From: Amblyornis subalaris
Taxonomy: Eukaryota > Chordata > Aves > Passeriformes > Ptilonorhynchidae
Length of the DNA: 64,000 nt
Direction of reading: 5' to 3'
NCBI GenBank assembly: GCA_018881555.1
Contig: JACAXG010000079.1
Span: 2,670,786 to 2,734,785 of the forward strand
The notes below the pieces were generated by a model. The model did not search any database. It had not been told where the DNA came from and saw only the letters and a program-made list of their open reading frames with translations. This document shows positions 1 to 13,700 of the stretch, one piece after another (position 1 is the stretch's first letter; every line of letters starts with the position of its first letter). The translations under genes and the position numbers were made by a program.

Positions 1-429
1 TTCCTTTTTGTTCTCATATTCGCTCAGCTCTGATTTTGGTCTGCCTCAATAGTATGGTATGTGTAGTGCTCAGGAACTAAACCATAAACTCTTGACACCC
101 ACTGTATTGAGCCCTACAAGCCTTTCTCCTGTCCTAGATGATAGTTATAAAATAAAGCTTATTTGTTGCATAGGTCTAGCACCAGACATATAAACAACAC
201 AAAAGAAGTGTGCTTATTTTGTTAAAAAAGACCCTAATTCTTTTTTAATTTTCAAAGGGAGAACGTGCAGAACGTGCAAGCCCACATCTGTTTCTTTAAA
301 CTGTCAGACTTTCGCTATTTTCTCTCTCCCGGGGGACGTTCACACATCCTTCCCCCACCTGGATCTAATGCAAAACTAACGCCAGTAGCTTTGCTGAAAC
401 TATGGAGGAGGCTCCAGTTGTTTTCTCCG

Positions 430-900
430 TGAAAGCACACCAACCCGAGGCTGNCCCGTGGCTGCAGGGCCAGCCCGCGGCCTGGCCCAGGGCTCCGAGC
501 CGCCGAGGTGCTCCCAGCGCGGCCGCCCCGGCCAGCTGACGCTGGCGCAGGGAACCAGCGCCGAGAGAAACGCTGGTTCCTCCTTTGGCTCTGCCCAGGA
601 GGCGCCGGGCTGCGCTGAGTCGCAGCAGGGAAGTGGCGGAGAGAGCCTCTTCTCTCAGCAGCCCCGCTGCAGCCGTCCCGGGGCTCCCCCTTCCCTGTCC
701 CCGCAGCCTCCGGGCAGCACCGGTGGCTCCGCGCCCCGTGAAGCGGCCCGGGGGAATCGCCAAGAACACACCGACCCAGTACCCACAGCAGGAGCGGGCA
801 GCCTGCTCCACGCTCCTTTCTTCCCAGCGCCTGCTCGGGCCCCAGCCCCGCTCCTGCGGCCCTGCCTTGCCCCGTTGGTGCTGCTGACTGTGCTTTCGTC
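430..900. promoter_or_regulatory. CpG island, no gene assigned
   Basis: A sharp GC- and CpG-rich block with GC-rich words such as GCGGCCGC-like runs, set in AT-rich DNA. Long overlapping open frames on both strands here come from composition; none shows a family I know. It may be the promoter of a neighbour beyond the left edge (by synteny RHOH is a candidate) or of an unannotated transcript. On the minus strand a CCAG|GTGGGG donor-like site lies near 355-360. Confidence 0.5.
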
Positions 901-3400
901 TGGTCAGGAAAGAAAACAAACCAGACCTCCTGCCCCAACTATGTCAGAAGCCATTAGGGTTCCCCTTGGGAAACTCAGCCTGAATGCAGCTGCTGGTTTT
1001 GTTTTGAATGTGCTTTTCCCACTTGCTCCTGTTTGGAAGGAGATAGGGATAGTTCTACTGCTTACCCTCAGGCTCCCTGCTTCACCAGCCAGTTTCTCCT
1101 TTCTAGTCCATGAACATGGAGATGTTACTCCTCAAAAGGGTAATTCATAAGGCTCAGAATGGGAGCCTGACATGGGTGCCCTGAACTGCTCCCAAAGTGC
1201 TCGCTTGAGAAAGGCCCCCTGCCAGCCACAGTGCATCTTCCCTCCCAGGATGTTCTGCTCTCTACAGTGTATCAAGGTAGCTACTTTACGTGGCTATCTT
1301 GATAAATTCCAAAACTTGTCTATATGGCACTGCAAGACAGTAAAAGGAGATAATCTGGAAAGGCAGGAAGGGCACACAGGTGAAGAAGACTACTTTTACC
1401 CTGATTTAGAGGTAGGAATCCAAGGCAATGCCTTGTGAGTTAGCTGACATGGAGCAAACACTATTATGGAGAGCTCCCACAGACCAGCTTCACAGGGCTA
1501 CCATTTCTCCATTTACAGACCAAACTGATCAAATCCGTGGCACTGGCAGAGGCTTCTACTGCTTGCTGTCCTGGCCAGTGTGTATGACTAGCCATGGATG
1601 TCTATGCAGAAGAGTCCTGTTTCTAAAGATAATACAAAGATAATANTGATCCATGCAGTTGCTTACCAAGCTTGTAGAAAGAACAACTGTCATCACAGCA
1701 CTGCCACACTCAAATGTCCTACTGTCCAAAGAAAGTTAGAGATATCACATCCTGATCACACCAAGGAAATGCATAAGCATTTAATATTTTGCTATTATTT
1801 TAGCATTCCTCAAGTCATGTAAGATTTTTCCTGGGCCACAAGAAAAGATGCTCCTACTCATAAGGAGTACACAAATCAAGTTTTAGACCCAGCATGACAA
1901 CAGAGGACACAAAACAGCTTAGGACAATAGGAAGAAAAGAAAGCAAGATATTGGCTTTTATCCTGTGGTCCTCCTCAGTCCTTTCTGTTTCCACAGCCTC
2001 AGTTAAAGATCACACAGCACAACAGTATAAGGGTCTCAGACCTCTGATGGCACTGGGCATATGTGTCTGCTTTTTTCAACCCTTGAAGCAGCAGGGATGG
2101 AATTGTGGAATGGATGTCAAAAATTCCTGTCTGTTCACCAAAAGCTACCAAAACTGCAAGTCTTCCCCACCCCACCCACAAAGTCTGCAACACAGTTTTT
2201 TTCCTCAGTCAAGACAAAGACCTGTGTAGCACTGTTGAAATATGAAAGCTATGTAAAGCTAAAAGAAGACACCAAACCTGAACATGGTACAAAACAAGGA
2301 TGCTGAGCCCTATCTACTACATTTAATTCAGCAAGACCTCTGAATGATGTATGCCAGTGACAGGCTGCTTTGAGAGGCTGGTTTGAATAGATCAGCACAG
2401 CTCTGCTGGAGTAAGGGAAATGGGCTGCCCCAGCAGTAGTGCCCCACTCATGCTTACTTAGCCACCGGTTCCTTACTACATGGTCCTGCAGCCCTTCACG
2501 GTCTCTGGACACCTCTGCACTACCCACTCACCACTCAACAACTTTTCCTATCAGGTTTTGCAGATCCCTTCCTAGTGTTTGCCATTCTCTCAGTTCACTG
2601 CCATGCCCTTACTCTGTGCCACCATCCATCCTGCAGTGTAAAGTCCCTCACATTGTAACAGGCCTTTCTTCTTTGTCACAGCAGTCTCGTGGTACTGTCT
2701 GGATCCAGTAAGCCACCTTCCCCACAGCTCTTTCAGGGCCTGTGCCTGCACCTGGCAATATGGCCCCTCAGGCGTGGCCCATCCACATGCCTCCATAGAT
2801 CTTCCCCACAAGATTCTTAGAGCTTACAGATTATCTCCATGCTCTGTAGGCTCCCTCACCATCTCCCTGATGAATTTTCAATTGAGGTGTGGGAGAGGAA
2901 GGCTGCAGACCTGATTCAGCACCCCAAAGGCTCTCCAGCAGTCCTGGACACAGGGCAGGCTCGCCCAGGGGGTGATAAAGACTCCTGGATCCTCTGAAGT
3001 TCCTAACTGTCATTTGGGACAAACATAGGCACTGTTCGTGGGAAAGGATCTCTGAGCTCATCCTCAAAGACAGTGCCTTCTAGCTCCTTGCCTCGTAGAA
3101 GCCACTCAGGCTGTAGGAAAAAGGAAACTTTTAATGATGGCAACTAATAAAAAGCCACTGCTAGCCCAGCCAGGCCCCACAATGGAGAAAGTCAAGCAAC
3201 ATCAAGGGAGTCCTTCCGCATCGGGGTTTTCAGGAAAACTTTGCCACCAGCAAAACCCACAGTGGCACAGAACTTCACCTATGTCAGAGTTTGGCCCGGT
3301 GTGGGACAAATCTGGTTGGTTAAAAACACGTAAAGGACAGTTCTGTGAGCCACTTAGTGTTCCTGTGACATCTCTGTGAAAGGAATGTTAAAAAAAAACC
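900..3400. other. Intergenic sequence, nothing recognised
   Basis: Mixed-composition DNA. Short open frames on both strands have no recognisable domains, and I see no splice-supported gene or known repeat. Confidence 0.6.
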
Positions 3401-4745
3401 CTAGGAAGTGATGTAGACTTGTCCTCACTTCCTTTCTTGCTCCCTGGCTCCCTACTAACAAGGGAGTGGCTTTCCCCCATCCCCCAGGTCAGGGACTCAC
3501 AGCCCAAGGGGCCGTGGGGGTAGCCAGCCTTACTTCCCACTGGTCCTGTGCCGTTCCGGACCTGAGAGGAGCTGGTCTGATGCCATCTGGACTAAAGCCA
3601 AGTCAAAGAAACAACTAAACTAAACCAAGGCCGAGGAAAGCCGAGAGAAGCTGAGCAGAGCCAAGCTACGCAGAGAGCCGAGTTGGTGAGATCGAAGAGT
3701 GACCTTGCTGTTCTTGGTAAGAATTAGTAGCAGCCGAGAGACTTACTCAAAATTTTGGATGGCTGCCAGTGCAGAGCATACGGGGGAGAGGAGCCTTGTA
3801 CCCCCAAAAAAACAAGCCTCATTACAGTGAGAGTATGTAACTGTTATACTTTTGTAAGCGTTTTCTGCAAATATTAACCTCTTCGCTAAGCTAGAGAGAA
3901 AGGAAAGCAGTCACGTGAAAGACTAAACATGCAGCCAGCAGCCAAACGGAAGGGAAGGCAAGGAGTGGCAGGAAGTGCCAAGGAAGCCATGTTTACCAGC
4001 AAGGAGATCCATATATTTTTCTGTGAGCTGTGCTGTGTGATCTAGAGTAATACCAAACTAAGTTTTTCTTTAAATCGCAATATTGAGCCATGGGGGAGTG
4101 AGAATTTTGACAGCCTGAAATAAGAACATTTTTATATTGTGTGCAGGTGAAAATTTGCANCCTTTACAGCTAGCCTTTGCAGCCTTTTGCAGCCTTTGGA
4201 GATTATGAGTAAAGCAAGCAGGAGCCTGTTACCTTTGGTGCCTTTAGGNTGAAATGACTTACTCTTAAAATGTTTAACCCCAACAGACTTTTCTTGTGAC
4301 NCACAAACTGCAGAGTGTATTGTGGGAGAGAGGATACACCACTGCAAAAACCTGGGCGGGCTGTGGTGTTTTCTGGCAGGTTTGGAACCATCCTGAAGAT
4401 ATTTCTTTAGGGAACTGTCTTCCGTGGGATGGATCCCACTACGCTACAGAAAGAACTCTCTTTATTCCATGAGGTGGCAATAAGAACTCTTAATCATAAG
4501 ATCAGAATGTCATGTTTATGTCTTTTATGTGATCAGTGAGAAGGATTGGAATGTATGGGGGGAGAATGATATTTGTATATTATGCCTTAATATTTTCATT
4601 ATTTTTTATTCTTTCTATTCCTAGTAGAGTTAGTAAATAAATNATTTAATCATTGTTCAGGTTTGTAGCCTGTTTTTGCTGTCTCCTCTCCTCTGAAGAA
4701 CTAAGCATGGGGATCTGGAGTTTACCTTCAGGTCAACCCTTCATA
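3400..4745 (+). mobile_element. Probable long ERV LTR (boundaries approximate)
   Basis: The end of the block has an LTR-like layout: AT-rich sequence with TTTGTATATTATGCC, a tandem AATAAAT poly(A) signal near 4634-4642, a T-rich downstream stretch, a 'gcatggggatctggag' region, and a CA terminus near 4742. The 5' half has GA-rich and AAACTAAAC words of a kind I associate with bird ERVL LTRs. No exact TG start or target-site duplication could be fixed, and no retroviral coding sequence is present. Confidence 0.45.
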
Positions 4746-6510
4746 ACCTAAAAGCACAATGCCTTTGTGTCAGTCTCTGAACAGACTGATCTGTCCAAGC
4801 ATCCAACCAACAAAAACCAACCCAGGGTAGCTAATGGAGAAACTTTGATATTACCATCTTCAAACCTGCATGCAAAAATGAACTTGTCTTGCCCATCTCT
4901 AGCACAGAGCAGCATGTTCTGAAAACCAACTCTACCCCATCCATCTGTAAAGAAGAAAAAAAAATCACCAAAATAATACTCCAAATACAGTATTCTCCCT
5001 CTGAGGAAGAAACGAACAGCACATGATGTGTAATAACATCCTTTAGCACCTGTCGTACAGAGAAACACCTCTGCTGTGGTAAAGGCACAGTAAAAACTGC
5101 TGCCACCATCACTCTATGCCATTAGCAAGAGCACCACCTATTGTCAAGCTACTTGACACTTTCCACCAGCAGATGCATTTAATTATGCTTTAATAATCTG
5201 GGCTGAAAAACTCTGTTTGCCTCAAGCAGTATTTTTATTTTTCCACACTACAGTTTTCAGTCTTAAAGTCCAAATAATTTTNGTAAGTAAGGACAGACTA
5301 CAGTATTCTGTTACTCGTATTTAAATAGGGAGAAAGACCCTCAGAAATCCCCAGGGTGCCCTTGGAGAGCAAACTCCCAGCTGGAATGAGAGAGGAGCTT
5401 AGGGCTATCCCAGCACTCAAGAAAAAAGGGCGTGAACTGAAACAGAAGATGGTGAGTCAGAATAGACTGTTTTAGCTAGAGTAGGAGTTAAGCTGCATCT
5501 CCACACTNAATAGCCTTCCTGCCTCAAGAGAGCAGGCAAGTCCAGCAGTAGTACCTCCCCTTTAAAACATCACAATTTGAGAGACTAATGCCCAAGCTGG
5601 ATCTTGAGCCGCACTGCCAGAGCAGGGAGTCCTGTCAGTACGGAGCACACAACCAACCAGACATTTACCACTGCTGTAGTCTAGTAACTGTGGCTCAGGA
5701 TCAGCCACGTCAGATCTAAACCAGGATCTGTCAAGCTTTCATGTGTTCCCAAAACCTGTTTTCCCTGCTCTCTTGAACAGCTTGAGTTAGGGCTTTTCTG
5801 TGGAAATGCACAAGCCTGACTTGTTTCTGCAGTCAACCCAAGCTGCAAGGCAATGAAGCCANAGGAACGGCTGATTCTGATTCTGCAGAAGTCATCGTGG
5901 GTCACAGCCAGTCCTCAACNGGGTTAATAAAATAGCTTAGACTCCAGCCAGCACTTTGGTCTCAGGTGTCTTTCCACACTTCCAGGACAATACACAGAAA
6001 TATCCGCACCTGACCAGAATGAGGCAGGCTTGGTAAAAGCCCAGCTTAGTAGCTCTGAATCCACAACGGTGCAGCATTGTGCTTCCTCAGGATCCAACCT
6101 CTCACTGCCCCTGACCTAAGGGGTCTCGCTAAATGATGTCTATCCAGAACACTTCCCTCCCCCAAACTCCCAATGTTCCAATGGTCATACCGGCCCTTCC
6201 CTTCACATACACCACAGCTCTCACTCTCCCATGAGTAAGCTAGCCTGGAATAGCATCTCTTCAGCTACTTCAGGCCAAAAAACAATCTGAAACCATGACC
6301 CTCGTTTTCAGTGATTTGAGCATTCAGCTCCCACTTGCAACAATGAAATTCAGGCCACAAATCTGTTCCTTTTTATGCCTGCAGATGGTTGTTTCATCTC
6401 CCTACAGATGGTATCCTGAAGCCAAGCAAGTGGCTTTCACGCAGAACTCCAAGACTACTATTTGAAAAAATCTGATAAAAGCTGAAACATAGTTTTCCAA
6501 GGAAAGACAG
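4746..6510. other. Intergenic sequence between LTR-like block and N4BP2 3' end
   Basis: No coding unit or repeat family recognised. The base composition rises slightly in GC at 5340-6200 before the AT-rich 3' UTR. Confidence 0.5.
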
Positions 6511-6535
6511 AAGGCTATANTTGTGGCAAAAATCC

Positions 6536-6541
6536 TTTATT
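6536..6541 (-). terminator. Candidate distal poly(A) signal of N4BP2
   Basis: Minus-strand AATAAA in an AT-rich context; it is the last canonical hexamer before base composition changes toward the 5-6 kb intergenic sequence. Confidence 0.45.
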
Positions 6542-9500
6542 AAACTAGATTTTGTAAATTCCTTTTCACATTAGAAATTCTAAATGCAAATTACAAAACT
6601 ATTTCAGTAAAAAACAAAATTATAGTTAACAGCAAAAGTACAACTTTATACAAATAAAAAAATCATTTCTTTTAATTTAAAAATAGAAATTTATATCTTC
6701 CAATGTACTGGTCCTAACAGCTTTTACAACTGGTAGCTGCAATGCTAGGTCTTTTCACATGCATATTCACATACAGTCATATTCTCGTACAGTCATTTAA
6801 TCCTCTGGAGAGTTTATTTAGCTGAAATAGCATGAACAGTTGGGCTTTGGTTGGGTTTGGGGGGGTGATGTACCACATGATATTGAAAGCAAAAGCCAAA
6901 GTCATTAAGTGACTTTGTCAAGGTATCCTGAAATATTTTTTAAGATAACATTTTTGCCCTACTACTTCCACTGAAATGCTTTTCAACAGTCACAACAGTC
7001 ACATTACTTCAGACAACTTTCTTCATTGAACTGGGCCATTTTTTACTGTAAGATCACTCATCAATGTTAGCATGAGCATTAATTTTGCATATTAAAAAAG
7101 GATGATTTTCCTAAATTCAAATTTGGAATAACTATTAAAATGTTTTGTAAAAGAAGACACCAAAAGTCACATATTAAAGGCTACCACTCATCACAAGCAC
7201 ATGCTGTGAAAGAATAGAATAGAAAATGGTACACAAAATAGATATTTTAACAGTCGCACATTATTTCAGAGTGCTGGTGGCAATACTGCTGTTTTAATTA
7301 AAAGTATAAGATGACACAGAATTTACATGATACCTCAAGATTCTCACTGATGTAACTGCAAGAGACATCAGAAAGGCTGGAACTTCTAAAATGTAACCTA
7401 CTTTGAAATACCATTTTGAAATAATTATATTTCATAGAAGCAATCCCAGAATACATTATAAAACCAGTCAGAGAAATACAAGAACTCCAGAGTTATTTTT
7501 CTGGAATATTGGCAAGTAGCTGGAGGCATGGAGATCCTTACTGATAAAACTCTACTTACGTTTTCTCTGTGCAATGATCTTCTGCTCTACTCTGTATCCA
7601 GCTCAGCACAGCTTTTAGGCACATGCTCGAGATCCTTCAGAAGATCATCCTATTTTCTCTGAGTCAGAACTGCAATGCCTCATTTTGAGNTGCTGAAGCT
7701 GATACAGCCTCTGTCACTATTTTCAATAGAGTCAAGACTGGTTCTGCCTGTGTTACGATTTTCAACCATCATCTTCCATCAAAGTTCAGCGTAGTCAAAC
7801 AATATATGCTAGGTGAATGATCAATCTATACCAGGCAGGGCATGCAGAGTATGTTTGTGAACTTCAACCCCGAAGGACAATGAAGACAGGAAGAGAGAAA
7901 AGTATTCCAAACTGCTCTTAAGCTGTGTATGTCTCCGCTGACTTTGAGAGACTGGAGAAAACAAATTCTCCCAGCACTGGGTAGAGCTGATTTTACCCTG
8001 AACATTTTAAACATATTTATCCAAATAGGAGTAAGAGATGAAAACATAATATGGAAGGACACTGAAGCTCACCAGGAACAGCTGCTTTTCTGAAGAGTTC
8101 TAGCCCACTTCCAGAGACTCTTCATGCACTTTTAGTTCTTTAACCTCTTTTGTCCCCTTGATCTTGCACTTTTAGCTTGCAGTGGTAATTTTGAAAGAGG
8201 CTCAGGAAGTGGCAACTTCGAAAATACTCCTGAGCACATTGGTCATAGCATTTTCTGGGGAAGTGAGAGTCAAGTGCAATCATCATCATCCACTTGCTAA
8301 GCCAGAAGAAGGCAAAAAGCTGTGTTTCTCATCTCCAGGGTAAAGCTGTCAACTAGATTATGATGAACAGATGGGCAAGATGACAACTTTTTCTGCCTGT
8401 CTTTTGAACTAAAATCTAAGCTGCCTTTGTCCATGTTGGGAATGGTGTGAATATGCTGAGAGAATCGGGCTGCCTCCCNAAACAACCAGAAGTGTTGGCA
8501 CTTCCTTGTTTACAGGCACATCTCTCTAGGGCTTGGGCACCCAAGCAGGTCAACACACAACAGCCATCCAGGCCAACCAACAGGGACTATACTTCAAAGA
8601 GCTGTCCCAGAGAGCTGCAACTCCATTTGTTATGAACAGCAGCACTAAGGAAAACCTGTTCAGGAGCAGAAGGCAGTTCCTTGGTGCAAAATAAAGATCT
8701 TAGCTACNCTGAGACAATTCTAGCATCTGCAACCCTGGACAGCTGATAGTCTTTATGGTCTTGAGGCCAAGTGCCTAAATGACATCTCAGTCCATTTTAG
8801 GCACTGTCACAGAGGATGGAGGGTGAGCTTCACCACAAAGGACACCATGCAGTGGCAGAAACAGCTCTGCTAGCACTGTTTGGGGACCACAGATCTTTTG
8901 TATTTCACTCACTGGTTACCAGAGCACCCCAGAGAGAAAGAAACAGAGAAAGGACACAATTCAGATGAACTAAGTACCCACAAAAAATATAAAACTTACT
9001 ATGGCAGTCTATTTCTAGAAAAAGTCCCTTTGATTANGTATTATTCAAGCTATTCTTCCACTTGAAATCACCATGAAAAGATTATTTTGTCTGTTGAAGC
9101 ATGACAAACTCGTTTTTCAGTCTACTGTGCATCACATTCACTGTGTATGTATTACAGTAAATACAGATATATTCAGGAAACATCATGTCTTTCAGCTTGT
9201 CAGCAACTCACACAGACACGTTTTCAAGTGAAACCTATTTCTGTGGACAGGTTTTCTCACAGAAGTTCCTTGCTTATTAGTACTCATGCATACAAATGGC
9301 AAAACTTGCACACACATATAGATTCATACACGAAGTCTATGTGCATGTAGTTCCTGGATAAAATCTACTGCAAAAGTGTTTAAAAATTAAAAACACCCCT
9401 AACATTAATCCTTAACCTATTAATATTATTCCTAATANACAACTCACACCTGTTGTGAAAAAGCCTTACAACAAAAACTCATACGTCTTTCAGGAGGCAA

Positions 9501-10505
9501 AGATTTAAATAAAAATAGCAATGCATTCTAGAAGATATTGCTATTAAAAGAAGTGTTCTCATTGTTTACTGGAAACACTTGCCAAAGTACAGATATTTGC
9601 ATTTAATTTTTGAAGGGTTTTGTTTGGGGTGTTTTTATGTTGTTTTGGGTTTCTACACAGGTATTTCTAGATGCTAATGCAACACCACCAAAACCAGAAT
9701 ACCTTTTGTATTCCCAGACTTTCCAGTTAGGCAATTACTACTGCAATATTAGCATTCACTTTGATGTGAAAAATACATTTAAAATGTTTCATGATCATAT
9801 TTTCTACAAGAAAATCACCAAACGATACACAGAGAATGAAGACATCATTATTAGACACTTGTAAAGTGAAAACAGTACTGCATTTGCTTCATTTAAAAAG
9901 CCACAAAGTAAGAAACAATTTTAATCCAGTAGGTGGATCTCCAGAAGAGACTGAACTACAGCATTGTGTTTTTCCCTTTAGCAGATCATACTAAATCTGC
10001 AAATTACCAAACACACAGCTGGCCTTAATGCACAGACTTTATATGCAACTTCCTTCAATATCTGGAGAAGTTTAGAATGGAGTAAGGACAATAGAACTGG
10101 TCAACCCATGACAACACAACCACTAAAAAGACACCAGACTTTTGAGGAAACCTGGAAATACTCAGCACTCAGATGTAACTGGAAATGAAATACCAGTAGT
10201 TGCCCAGTTTCAACCTCTCCTTTGCTCTTCTGAAGGATTTAGCACGAAGTTCTGAACTAAAAAATAACTTTGTACAAGGTAGTATGTTTTAAAAGCACAG
10301 AAGCCACAGCAATCAAAATGTGTGAGGGTCAAAAGACATAGATTGAGTATGCTAAGAAGACAGTTATATTAAAAATTGTACCTTAACTTCCCTTTAAAAC
10401 ATCATATATTTCTCAGCAAAATTCTTAATCTGCATTTCTGAGACTTCAAATCCTTTAAGTGTCTTCTTTTTGCAGGTTAAAAAAAAGATCCATTCCACAC
10501 AAAAA

Positions 10506-10511
10506 TTTATT
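10506..10511 (-). terminator. Candidate proximal poly(A) signal of N4BP2
   Basis: Minus-strand AATAAA about 175 nt after the stop codon. Use would remove almost the whole 3' UTR. Confidence 0.35.
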
Positions 10512-10684
10512 GGAAACATACTGATAAAACCACTTGATGTGAATTGAGACCACTTCTAATAAAATACCACCCTTTAAAACAGATTACAAAATACCAGTGC
10601 GGTTGTTCAAAACATGGCGGTTTTTTTCTGTAATCTGGCGGTCATGTGACACCTCCGTTTCTAAATTCCTCTTTCCACAACTCC

Positions 10685-10730
10685 TCAATTCAGCATGACT
10701 TTCAGGCAGCCTGGTTTTATTTCTGTGAAC
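10685..10730 (-). CDS. N4BP2: N4BP2 exon 17: last coding segment and stop
   Basis: The acceptor CATAG at 10731 precedes [14 protein letters not shown] and TGA (10687-10685). The remembered human C terminus is nearly the same ([14 protein letters not shown]). It completes the last strand of the Smr fold. The same exon continues into the long 3' UTR. Confidence 0.95.
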
Positions 10731-13700
10731 CTATGAAACAAGAAAAAAAGAAGCTTCAACATGAAAACTATGTGCAATGCCACTGCCTTCAATTCTCATC
10801 AAACATATGGAAAGTGGTAAGGTTCTCAGTCAAGTGTATGTGCATGTGAGAGTCAGGAAATCAGCATTATGTCCTTGGACGTGACACTGAAGGAGGATTT
10901 CACAGGGTCTGGAGATATGAAGACCTGGAAACAGCAGAAACCAAGATGAAGATTTGAGGAAAAAAAAAAAAAAGCTGCCCAATACTCTTGGTTATATTCA
11001 TTCTGTTCCTCTATTGCTGCTCCCCTTTCATTCCCTGTTCTTGCAAAATGGATTTTTACCCTTGTATTCTGTAGAAAGTAAGAAGGAAATGGGAAGGAAG
11101 TCATTGCTATTTTTGAGTCTCACCTTCGTGCTCACCTTCCTACACTGCTCTATATAAAAAGCAGCAAACACACTGGTGCTGGCCCAGACTTGCTAAATTG
11201 GTATCCCACATAAACTGAGCAGAAATGCAAGTATTGGGGAACAATAAAACGCAGGATTAACAACTTGTCATAGTAAAGCTAGCAATCTTAAACGGAAGTA
11301 TGTAATTAAACTGTCTCAGAGGAAAGGATTTAACATTTAATAGGTGCTACACAATTACACTGGATGTGCGAAACAAGAGATTNACTTTAATCTGAAACAG
11401 CAGAACCACCCTAATCTGTGTAGTAGTTTAATAGCATTCTAAAACTAAACTTCAATTTTCAGTTAGTTAAATGTGGGTTAAGAAAAAAGATTTATCAGTA
11501 ACAAAAATCTAAACTCACCTGAAGTTGTGGCTTGTGAGGTATCTGATAGCTGCTGGTCTGATGCGAGCAACTCCTCCCTGACTATGGCTTCCTCTTCCCG
11601 TGATAACACTGAGATATGGTTTACCACCAGTCTGCTGGTACTCTGTAACAGCAGGAATTGTAACCGTTAAAATTTTCCCTCAGCAGAGACTTNGCATTCA
11701 GTATAACCCTTCCACACATTCTTCTGAAAACTCTCACTAGTCATTTAGAGCATTGTTTTCCCAGGTTGGTATGCTTATTTTACATAAAAATAGCCATTTT
11801 CCCCCTGTTCTAAAAAAGCCAAACTTAAAATCTAGATTGCTTGCAATATGCATATTGTGATCACCACAAAATCCTTCTAATTTCATAGCAGCTTTACTGT
11901 TTTTGTCATCTAGTATTCAACTGGAATTTACATCCTGTGATATAAATTTAAATTGCAAAATTAAAAGAGGTGGGTGTAATTTACTTTATTGTTAAGTGGT
12001 GCTTCTGTATTGCTTCATGTTGTATCTTAAATTAATGTGAAGAAATAACATTTTATTGAATAAAGAAATGAACAAGAAAGAACATATAAATCCAGCAGGT
12101 TTTGACATTTAAGTCACTATCTTCTGCCATGCTGGAGCATGGAAATCAACAGATCAACGGATTCCATGAGCTTTATGAGGGAACCTAGCCCTGATAACAA
12201 AAGAAATAGATCTCTTCCCAGAGATAACAGCAACCTAAATCAATGCAGAGCTTGAAAAAGAGGAAAAAAATAAACGAAACCGGATTCTTGCAACAAGTCC
12301 AGATTTGCCAGTTCAGAATTAGCAGTTCACATGACATCTTTCTTCAATTACACCCTCTCTCTCTCTTGCATAACTTTATTTCGGTTTTATATTTATTTAC
12401 TGTTAACTCTGCCAGCAAAAAAGTTCCCAGTGTTGATCCTTTCCCCATGAAATTAACTTCGTTTTTTTTTTTTTAATTTAGGTGAATGGACTGAACAGAG
12501 AGCCCCTACTATCAATTTCAGGACTCCTGATCTAAGTGCAGTTCTGGAAATTTAGTTCTAAAAAGCATTAGGTTACAGCTTAAGTTACACAAATGTCATT
12601 GTAGGANTAGTACAAGGTAATGGAATTTAATTATCTCTGATGCATATTGAAAGAAAAGGGTTATCTAAGGCCCCACTGAATACTTTTGTTTATACTCTGT
12701 GGAGTAGCTGATTCAAAGAATCAGGTTTGTGCAGTAGTACCTTGTCTAAGAAATGTTTCTTATAAAAGCATTCCTAGTGTGCTTAAATTTATAGGGTAAA
12801 CTAGTAATGCAGAAAATGTATCTTTTTACAGCAAGAATACTCATGAAGTACTTGAACACTCCACTATGAGAAAAAATGAGAAGAAGTTTTTCAAGCAAAA
12901 CTGCACGAAATGACATTTCTGGAAGCAGCAGTACTCTGATCTCAAGAGATGCTGCCAACAAACTGATACAGAAGTTTCTGAAAGGTAGCTCAAATCACAC
13001 ACTTTCATGTAGAAGTTGAAGACAATAGCATCATTGTGGTTAGAANTCCAACATAACAAATTTTTCTTTTAAGATTAGAAGAGCAACACAGTCGTGACAA
13101 AGCACTGCAATGGTGACACAGATGTTTGCATTATCACCTCAGTTAAAAATGTCAGGAAGGTCAGACCAAGTATTCAATAATAATAAAAAAAAAGGATAAA
13201 ACACAAGGAAGAGGAAGATTTACAAAGAAGTACGGGGAGGGGGGCAAGACAGAAAGCAACAAGAATCGTCATGTCAATGAAAAACAATTCCATGGGGGTA
13301 CTTTGAAAATAAGACAACACAAAGCCTAGTTGTTTTTAACACACATGCTATTAAAGTACATTCATTCCCTCTAAAATTGCCATCTATCATGATTTCTTAG
13401 TAGAAAATGAGAATAATTTTTACGGGCAAGAATTATTACCTAAACCCTACCTTCACTTTTTTCCTGCAGCACTCTGGACAACTGATTCACAGCTTCATCC
13501 ACATGGAGACCATGCAAATCCAACACATTCATAGGCAGCAAGGAAGTATTTACTCTCTCAAAGATTTGCACAGCAGCAGCATGGTTGGCTTCTTTCATCT
13601 TCTGCTCATGAAGGCGACCCTTTATTCATAAGCACAGTGACTATTACACACCGAGAGAAGCTAAGCTCCACAATGGACACTGGTTTCAAAATAACAGGAC

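Larger units (their letters stand above)
6515..10684 (-). other. N4BP2: N4BP2 3' UTR (extent inferred)
   Basis: About 4.1 kb of AT-rich sequence follows the stop codon without any minus-strand splice-supported coding sequence. A canonical AATAAA on the minus strand (TTTATT at 6536-6541) is taken as the distal poly(A) signal, with cleavage placed about 20 nt beyond. TTTATT at 10506-10511, only about 175 nt after the stop, could give a short isoform, and another lies at 6813-6818. There is no transcript evidence here, so the left edge is an inference. Confidence 0.55.

Noticed and set aside
315..1150. Long overlapping open frames on both strands (up to about 230 codons)
   Set aside because: They lie in a CpG island, are Ala/Pro/Gly/Arg-rich, overlap one another in several frames and show no known domain. 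Base composition explains them.
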